DNA from: Delphinapterus leucas
Taxonomy: Eukaryota; Chordata; Mammalia; Artiodactyla; Monodontidae
Direction: 5' to 3'
Length of the DNA stretch: 64,000 nucleotides
NCBI RefSeq assembly: GCF_002288925.2
Contig: NW_022097996.1
Span: 10,908,139-10,972,138, forward strand
The position numbers were made by a program, and so were the translations under genes. Numbering within the stretch: the first letter of the stretch is position 1; the number at the start of each line of letters is the position of its first letter. The notes under the pieces are model-generated. The model was not told the DNA's origin, searched no databases, and saw only the letters and a program-made list of their open reading frames with translations. Below, piece after piece: positions 52,001-61,000 of the stretch.

Positions 52001-55000
52001 TGTGCAGCCCGCCACTGCCAGGGTCCCGGGATCCAGGGACAACTCCCCCGGGAGAACGCACAGCGCGCCTCAGGGTGGGGCAACATCACGCAGGCCTCTG
52101 CCGCCGCAGGCCCGCCCCACATCGGTACCTCTCCCTCCCCCCGGCCTGAGTGAGCCAGAGCCCCCGAATCAGCCGCTCCTTTAACCCCGTCCTGTCTGGG
52201 TGCAGAACAGATGCCCTCAGGTGACCTACACGCAGAGGCGGGGCCAAATCCAAAGCTGAGCCCCGGGAGCTGTGAGAACAAAGAAGAGAAAGTGAAATCC
52301 CTCCCAGCAGCCTCAGGAGCAGTGGATTAAAGCTCCACAATCAACTTGATGTACCCTGCATCTGTGGAATACCTGATTGGACAACGAATCATCCCAAATC
52401 GAGGAGGTGGACTTTGGGAGCAACTGTAGACTTGGGGTTTGCTTTCTGCATCTAATTTGTTTCTGGTTTTATGCTTATCTTAGTTTAGTACTTAGAGTTT
52501 ATTATCATTGGTAGATTTGTTTATTGATTTGGTTGCTCTCTTCTTTTTTTAAAATTTTATATATATATATTTTTTCCTCCTTTTTCTCTTTTTGTGAGTG
52601 TGTACGGGTACACTTCTTTGTGTGATTTTGTCTGTATAGCTTTGCTTTTACCATTTGTCCTAGGGTTCTGTCTGTCCATTTTTTTTTTTTTGTATACTTT
52701 TTAGCACTTGTTATCACTGGTGGATTTGTTTGTTTGGTTTGGTTGCTCTCTTGTTTCTATTTTTTTTAATATTTTTTTCTTTTTAATACTTTTTTATTTT
52801 TTAATAACTTTATTTTATTTTTCTTTCTGTCTGTCTTTCTTTTTTTTTTTTTTTTTTTTCTCCCTTTTCTTCTGAGCCGTGTGGCTGACAGGGTCTTGGT
52901 GCTCTGGCTGGGTGTCAGGCCTGAGCCTCTGAGGTGGGAGAGCCGAGTTCAGGACATTGCTCCACCAGAGACCTCCTGGCCCATGTAATATCAAATAGTC
53001 AAGGCTCTCCCAGAGATCTCCATCTCAATGCTAAGACCCAGCTCCACTCAATGACCAGCAAGCTACAGTGCTGGACACCCTATGTCACACAACTAGCAAG
53101 ACAGGAACACAACCCCACCCATTAGCAGAGAGGCTGCCTAAAATCATAATAAGGTCACAGACACCCCAAAACACACTCCCAAAAAACACCTGGACATGGT
53201 CCTGCTCACCAGAAAGACAAGATCCAGCCTCATCCACCAGAACACAGGCACCAGGCCCCTCCACCAGGAAGCCTACACAACCCACTGAACCAACCATAGC
53301 CACTGGGGACAGACACCAAGAACAACGGGAACTATGAACCTGCAGCCTGTGAAAAGGAGACCCCAAACACAGTAAGATAAGCAAAATGAGAAGACAGAGA
53401 AACACACAGCAGACGAAGGAGCAAGGTAAAAACCCATCAGACCTAACAAATGAAGAGGAAATAGGCAGTCTACCTGAAAAAGAATTCAGAGTAATGATAG
53501 TGAAGATGATCCAACATCTTGGAAATAGAATGGAGAAAATACAAGAAACGTTTAACAAGGACCTAGAAGAACTAAAGAACAAACAAACAATGATGAACGA
53601 TACAATAAATGAAATTAAAAATTCTCTGGAAGGAATCAATAGCAGAAGAACTGAGGCAGAAGAACGGATAAGTGACCTGGAGGGTAAAATTGTGGAAATA
53701 ACTACCGCAGAGCAGAATAAAGAAAAAAGAATGAAAAGAATTGAGGACAGTCTCAGAGACCTCTGGGACAACATTAAACGCAACAACATTCGAATTATAG
53801 GGGTCTCAGAAGAAGAGGAGAAACAAAAAGGGACTGAGAAAATATTTGAAGAGATTATAGTTGAAAACTTCCCTAATATGGGAAAGGAAATAGCCAAGTC
53901 CAGGAAGTGCAGAGAGTCCCATACAGGATAAATCCAAGGAGAAACACACCAAGACATATTAATCAAACTATCAAAAATTAAATACAAAGAAAAAGTATTA
54001 AAAGCAGCAAGGGAAAAGCAACAAATAACATACAAGGGAACCCCCATAAGGTTAACAGCTGATCTTTCAGCAGAAACTCTGCAAGCCAGAAGGGAGTGGC
54101 AGGACACATTTAAAGTGATAAAAGGGAAAAACCTACAACCAAGATTACTCTACCCAGCAAGGATCTCATTCAGATTCGACAGAGAATTAAAAGCTTTACA
54201 AACAACCAAAAGCTAAGAGAATTCAGCACCACCAAACCAGCTTTACAACAAAGGCTAAAGGAACTTCTCTAGGCAGGAAACACAAGAGAAGGAAAAGACC
54301 TACAATAACAAATCCAAAACAATTAAGAAAATGGTAATAGGAACATACATGTCGATAACTACCTTAAATGTAAATGGTTGAAATGTTCCAACCAAAAGAC
54401 ATAGACTGGCTGAATGGACACAAAATCAAGACCCATATATGTGCTGTCTACAAGAGACCCACTTCAGACCTAGGGACACATACAGACCGAAAGTGAGGGG
54501 ATGGAAAAAGATATTCTATGCAAATGGAAATCAAAAGAAAGCTGTAGTAGCAATTCTCATATCAGACAAAATAGACTTTAAAATAAAGACTATTACAAGA
54601 GACAAAGGACACTACGTAATGATCAAGGGATCAATCCTAGAAGAAGATATAACAATTGCAAATATTTATGCACCCAACATAGGAGCACCTCAGTACATAA
54701 GGCAAATGCTAACAGCCATAAAAAGGGAAATCAACAGTAACACAATCATAGTAGGGGACTTTAACACCCCACTTTCACCAATGGACAGATCATCCAAAAT
54801 GAAAATAAAGAAGGAAACTCAAGCTTTAAATGATACATTAAACAATATGGACCTAAAACTGACCATTTTAACCACTTTTAAGTGTACAGATCAGTGCCAT
54901 TAAGTACATTGTTGTGTAACCATCACCACTATCCATCTCCAGAATTTTTTCATCTTCCTATCTTTACAACCTAAAATTTTGTACCCATTAAACAATACTC

Positions 55001-58000
55001 CTCTTTCTCCCTCCCAGCCATCATTTTAAATCAGATTATATTGCATACATTTTGTATCCTCCTCAATCATCCAGAAAACATTAGTTGTATATGAAATTTA
55101 ATCTTACACTGTTTACTATAATCGTTATTAGTGATTTTTGCACAACTGAACTCTTGAGACTCAACCATTATATCTAGAATTCAATTGTTGTCCCCCAAAG
55201 GGATTCTTCACCTACTGAATACATACATTCATAGCTAATAATGTACAGCTGACCCTTGAACAACACTGGGGTTTAGGGCACTGACCCTCTTCAAAAATCC
55301 CTGTATAACCCATAGTTGGCCCTCTGACTACGTGGTTCCTCAAAATCCTTGGATTTGACGAACCTCAGATAGTGTGGTACTGTAGTATTCACTACTGAAA
55401 ACAAACAAAAAAACCAATGTACTAGTGGACCTGCGCAGTTCAAACTTGTGTTGTTCAAGGGTCAACTGTATTAGGCAAAGGAGCTGGAAGCAGCAGATTT
55501 GTCTCATGATAAAACTGGAAGCAAAGTAATCTACCTGCCTGGGGAAAGTTCTGGTGAGAGTGAGCAAGAGAGGCTGGAAGGAAGGATGGTTAAGTAACCT
55601 GGCTGTGGAAGTGTGGGGCAGAATGTTATTCTTGTTTCCACCCCAGCTGGCCAATAGCAGATGGGTGTACTGCAATTCAATCCTGACACTACCTGTCCCG
55701 AGTTAGCACAGACCCCACAGGTTGAAGGCAAGTCTTCCACAGACCTGCCCTCACGTCAGACACCAGCTGCAGTCTCAGGGGTTCTCCAGGCCACCCATAC
55801 TTCTGACCATCTGGCTACAAATTTGGGGGTTCCCACAACCCTCCAGTTCTGATAATTCACTAAAACAACTTACAGAACACTGAAAAGTGTTACTTACTTT
55901 TAAGTTTTACTATTAAGTTTTATTTTAAAGAATACACAGAAGGCAAGGTCTGCGAGGGCGCACAGGGCATCTGGGCCCTCTCGCCATGAAATCAGGGCAC
56001 ATCATCCTCCTGGCAAATTGATGCGGTCACCAACCAGGAAGCTCCACTGAGCCTCAGTGTACAGAGATTTTATTGGGCCTTCATTAGGCATGACTGATTT
56101 AACTCATCGGCTACATGTCTGAACTAAATCCCCAGGGTTCTCCCCTCCCTAGAGCTCTGGCAGGTGCAAAGTCTCAAACCTCTAATCACAGAGATGGGCC
56201 TTTCTGGTGACCAGCCCCCATTAGGAAGCTCTGCAGAACCTCCCACCAAGTGAGTAACCTCATTAGCACAACAAAGACACACTGATGCTCAGGAAATCCC
56301 AAGGGTTTTTAGAAGCTCTGTACTAGGAACCCAGGACAAACACCAGACAAATTCATCATTATATTGATACGAAAAACACTGGTAGCAATGAACATGTCTG
56401 CTGACAGAAAAGATTATGTTAATAGTATGAGTTACTATATATGCATATTAAAAAAACAAAAGTAATCTTAAGGAGAATGAGAAACAAAATGTATCAGTAA
56501 GAAGACTAGAAACAAGATGTTTCCCCAAGGGAAGCTGGAAGAAAAGAACTTGATCAACCCAACTGAAGATGGGAAAAAGAAGGGAGAACAAAAGAAGTAG
56601 CAGAAGAGATGGTAAGTAGAAAACATAAAACATCGTGGTAGAAATCAAGAATTCCTAGAAATCAAGAAGAAAGTGACAATCTAATACAAAAATGGGCAAA
56701 TGGTATAAATAGGTAAACACCAAAGGAAAAAATAAAAATGGCCAACAAAAATGAACAGTGGAGAGGAAAATGCAGACTGATACAAGGTAATGTTTTTCCT
56801 TCATCTGACTGGCAAAAGTTTAAAAGGGTTGGGACTTCCCTGGTGGCGCAGTGGTTAAGAATCCGCCTGCCAATGCAGGGGACACGGGTTTGAGCCCTGG
56901 TCCGGGAAGATCCTACATGCCATGGTGCAACTAAGCTGGTGAGCCACAACTACTAAGCCTGCACTCCAGAACCTGCAAGCCACAACTACTGAAACCCGCA
57001 TGCCACAACTGCACCTAGAGCCCGTGCTCTGCAACAAGAGAAGCCACCGCAATGAGAACCCTCTGCACCACAATGAAGAATAGCCCCCGCTCGCTGCAAC
57101 TAGAGAAAGCCTGTGCGCAGCAATTAAGACCCAACACAGCCAAAAATAAATAAAGAAACAAATTTGTTTAAAAAAAAAAAAAAAAAGGTTTAAGAGAACC
57201 ATCTCCTCTGCAGAGAGGATCTGGGCTGGCCTTCTCATGCAATGTCGGGACAGGTACAGCATTTTTTGAACAGCTTGGCAGGATCTGTCAATATTTTAAA
57301 TGTAAATACATACACTTTTACTTGGCAACTCCACTTTTAGAAAACTACCCTACAGAAACATTAGTGACATTATTTGTAACAGTGACAACTAACAAATAAA
57401 TAAATGTTCACCAACAGGGAAAAATGGTTAAATAAATTATGGCACTTCCATATTATGGAATACTAAGGAGTGGTTAAAAAGATCAAGGTAGAGCTATGTA
57501 AATGGACACAAAAGATATGCAACTGTCGAATGAAATAAAAGTTAAAATTACGTAAAAAATTTAAAACCTAGAACAATATATGTTCTATGATTCTATTGTT
57601 TTTTTTAACCTACCTGTCTACCAATCTACCTACCTACCAATCTATGTGTAAATGTGTCTGTAAATTCATATAAATAAGTGACAGGCTGACGATCCCTTAT
57701 TTTAAACCTCAGAACTACGTGAGTTTCAAAAGTCAGAATTTTTTTTCCGATTGTAAAGGTAAGATGGGGGATGTACCACACATTAAGTAACATCTCCAGG
57801 AGAGCCTGCAGCAGCCTTCATAATCAAACTCATTAATATGTTTACAGTGAGATGTGTGATTATCTACAGTAGTAGGATAGATGATGGTAATAAATAGCCT
57901 CACGTTGTTCAGGTCAGACTTGCTACCACATGAAGACAGGTCGGATTTTACTGCCCCAAAATTATGAAAACAAACAAACGAAACCCTCGGTTTTGGATAA

Positions 58001-61000
58001 ATGAACTATGTATCAACTAAGATGATATCTGGGATGGGGAATGGAACAAGGAAAGGTGAAGAGGCACTTACATTTCCTGTTCTACATTATTCTGTTCATT
58101 TGGATATTCATAATAAGAATGCATTTATGTTACCGGTTGTCAAATTAAAACCCATATGTAAAATTAAAAATGAGGAAAGATGCCTCAGAGAGTACAGAAA
58201 AGCCCAGAGGTGCAAAGAGCAACCCCAAATCTGGGAACTGCCCCAGAAGCTCCTGGAAACATTCAATAAATATTTCCTGAAACAGCACACAGCATATGAG
58301 TAGGAAGTTCTGGTTCTCAAATACTCTTTCTGTATTGGCTGGTCACTTGTTTCTCGTGCTCAGAAAACGTTCATTGAGCATTGCATATGGCAAGCACCTC
58401 AAGTTCTAGGGTAAACATTTTTGAAAGAAACTGACACTTTAATCATTCCAAGGGTTCAGTCAGTCCAGTGGTGCCAGGCAGACCGTCCACGAGGCTGGGT
58501 GAGAAGGTATTAAATGAAGCACACGATGACTGTCTACATGTCAGATCTGGATCTCAGGGAACCATCCTGGTTCTTCCAGATCATGTCAGCCTCAGTTGCC
58601 AAGGCACCACCATCTCCAGCAAGCACACCCTCAGCGGCCTCTGCTCTGGAGGACCACAGATGAGACTGGAGCTCCCTCTCCCTGCTTCCCCTGTATGATG
58701 CTGGAGGAATCTGCATCCCTCTGCTTCACCCCAGGTATTCAACCATCTCTCCACTGCTGGAGTTCAGCACAGCCACTGGTCCCCGCACCACCCTGTCCTC
58801 AGGCAGGTATTGACAGATGTCTGGGCCCTCACCCCCTAATCCACTCTCAGCTTCAACACCAGCCTCACAGGCTTCCTCTGTCCTCGGCTGGGCCCTGCAG
58901 CCTGGATTCTTCATCTTCATCTTCGTCTTCCATGCCAGTGACCCTGCAAACTCCTAGCTCAAGAAGGTCTCGTCTGCTTCCGTTCCAGTCTCCACCGGGC
59001 TTCACCATCTCTCCACACTGTTCCCCCCCTCCAGCTGCCAAACTCTCAAATCTTAAACTGGGAGCGGTGGCCTCTTTCCTCTTGCCAATGTACTTGATCC
59101 ATCACTGCAGCTGATGGTGAGCAACAATTATTTTACTACATCTCCACCCCAACTCAACTCAGAGTCAACTGCTATCAAATTAGGTATGTGCTCAGCCTGA
59201 CCTTCGCGTGGTGCTACAATGCAGGCCCAGCCAACTTCCTCACTTCCCTCTCATGCCGTCCCTCCTGTCTGGCTAGGCTGGAATATTCAGTGTTTCGTGA
59301 ACTCTCCTTGCTTTCCACCTCCAGACTTTGCTCACCTGGGAAGTCCTCCCTTCACATCTCTCATCAGCATCCTATCAGTCTTCTCAGGGTCTGCCTCTGG
59401 TTCCTGATTCCCCCTGATCAGACCTAATCTCTCCCTCCTTTGAAGCAACTAAGAACTCTGTACCTTTTGTGGCACTGCCTTCATTTTGAACTATGGCATC
59501 TGTGGATGTCTGAGTTTTTATACCAGATAGCAAGCAAGTTGGAAATGCCCAGTGCAAGGTAGGCCCTTGAGGCTCGCTGTCTGAATTCACACCTTCATGG
59601 TTAGTTCACAGACTCCATAGGCTAATAAGGTCAAAGTCACAGACTCTGACCTCCTGGGGTCAGCTAGGTTTGCTATAACCTGTTTATGGCTTCTGGGAAC
59701 AATCGTGACCGTGGTCACAGGGAGAATGTGTGAGTCAGTGTCACACTAGATGAACGAAATATGCCCAAAAATCACTCTGAATGTGCATGAGACTTTAATA
59801 AATAAAAAGATGTATCAGGAACACAGTTACCCACCCACCTTACACGTCATCTAATCTAACTAGCACAAAAATTTCTGGGGGAGGTGTTTTCTTATTTTAA
59901 GACTAACACTAAGGTCTCAGTTGAGTTGACTAAGTCAGGTTAAGCAAGGTCACCCAACGCTAAGTGTTAGAATTGAGATTTTAACCTGGGTCTGACTCAG
60001 AGACCAGTGCTCTTTGAAATTCCCCACATCTGTAAACTTGTACACTTGTGACCTGTGTACTCACAAATATACTCTCAAGTATATTCACTGGTATACTCAC
60101 AAGTATACTTGTGACTTATATATTCACAAGTCATGTTCACTCCCACATTGACGAGGTCACAGATACAAACATATCTCATATTGTAGCTTACTCTTTTTAT
60201 GTCTTTTAAAAAAAATAAACTTTATGGGCCAAAAAAAAATAAAGTGAAACAACACCGTGGTTAAAAGAGCTTCCAGGAAATGCAATCAAAACCATAGTGA
60301 GATATCACTTCATATCTGTTAGAATGGCTGTTATCAAAAAGACAAGCAATAATGTGTGTTGGCAAGGATGTGGAGAAAGGGAAACCTTTGTACAGCGCCG
60401 ACTGGAATGTAAATTGGTGCAGCCAGAGGGATATTTTGGTATATTTCTTCCAGGCATTTTCAACATGTAGCTTTTCTCCATAGTTGAAAAATAGTTTTTC
60501 CGTAGTTTCCATGTTGTATAAATAGTTGTACACTCTGGTGGGTTAGTTTTTTTGCACTTATTATAACAGATATTTTCTGATGTGACTGAAATCTCTTCCT
60601 GAACGTCACGTTTACTGGTGATGCTTACTTGTCTACCATTTTCCAGTGCTTAGGCTTTGGGGGCGTTTCTGGTTTGCTGTTATAATGTGCAGAGCACAGG
60701 ACTTTTTTCTCTAGAAACCTCAGCTTAGGTCTTTAAGATCCATTCCATTACAGAGAAGTAAGCGGGCAGCAGTCAGCTCGGGGAGCAATTTCTCTTACTT
60801 TAAGAAAAGCTTTCAGGGGCTTCCCTGGTGGCGCAGTGGTTGAGAGTCTGCCTGCCGATGCAGGGGTCGCGGATTCGTGCCCCGGTCCGGGAAGATCCCA
60901 CATGCTGCGGAGCGGCTGGGCCTGTGAGCCATGGCCGCCGAGCCTGCGCGTCCGGAGCCTGCGCGTCCGGAGCCTGCGCGTCCGGAGCCTGTGCTCCGCA

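Larger units (their letters stand above)
51219..54862 (+). mobile_element. L1 LINE: 5'UTR, broken ORF1 and start of ORF2; 3' end missing
   Basis: Starts GGGGGACCTTCAAGATGGCG, the typical artiodactyl L1 5' end. It continues through a CpG-rich 5'UTR (51450-52340) and a T-rich stretch to ORF1 (53386) and ORF2 (about 54349). ORF1 loses frame near 53895. ORF2 has a TGA at 54379-54381 but keeps endonuclease motifs downstream: QETH, NIYAPN and [14 protein letters not shown]. Similarity stops at about 54862, where an older L1 sequence begins. It is antisense to EPHX2 in intron 1, and cannot move by itself. Confidence 0.9.

Noticed and set aside
51828..52281. Several 60-118 codon Pro/Arg-rich frames on both strands
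   Set aside because: They lie in the CpG-rich L1 5'UTR and have no known product.
53085..54107. 340-codon open frame on the minus strand, the longest in the window
   Set aside because: It is the antisense strand of L1 ORF1 and its flanks; hydrophobic residues are complements of Lys/Glu-rich codons. No independent coding sign.
58596..59114. 172-codon Ser/Pro-rich plus-strand frame in intron 1
   Set aside because: Low-complexity CT-rich DNA, no family match, no promoter or splice evidence.
60820..60900. tRNA-like sequence with box A and box B in the CHR SINEs
   Set aside because: This is the tRNA-derived head of the SINE; no complete cloverleaf or acceptor stem was found, so no tRNA gene is called.
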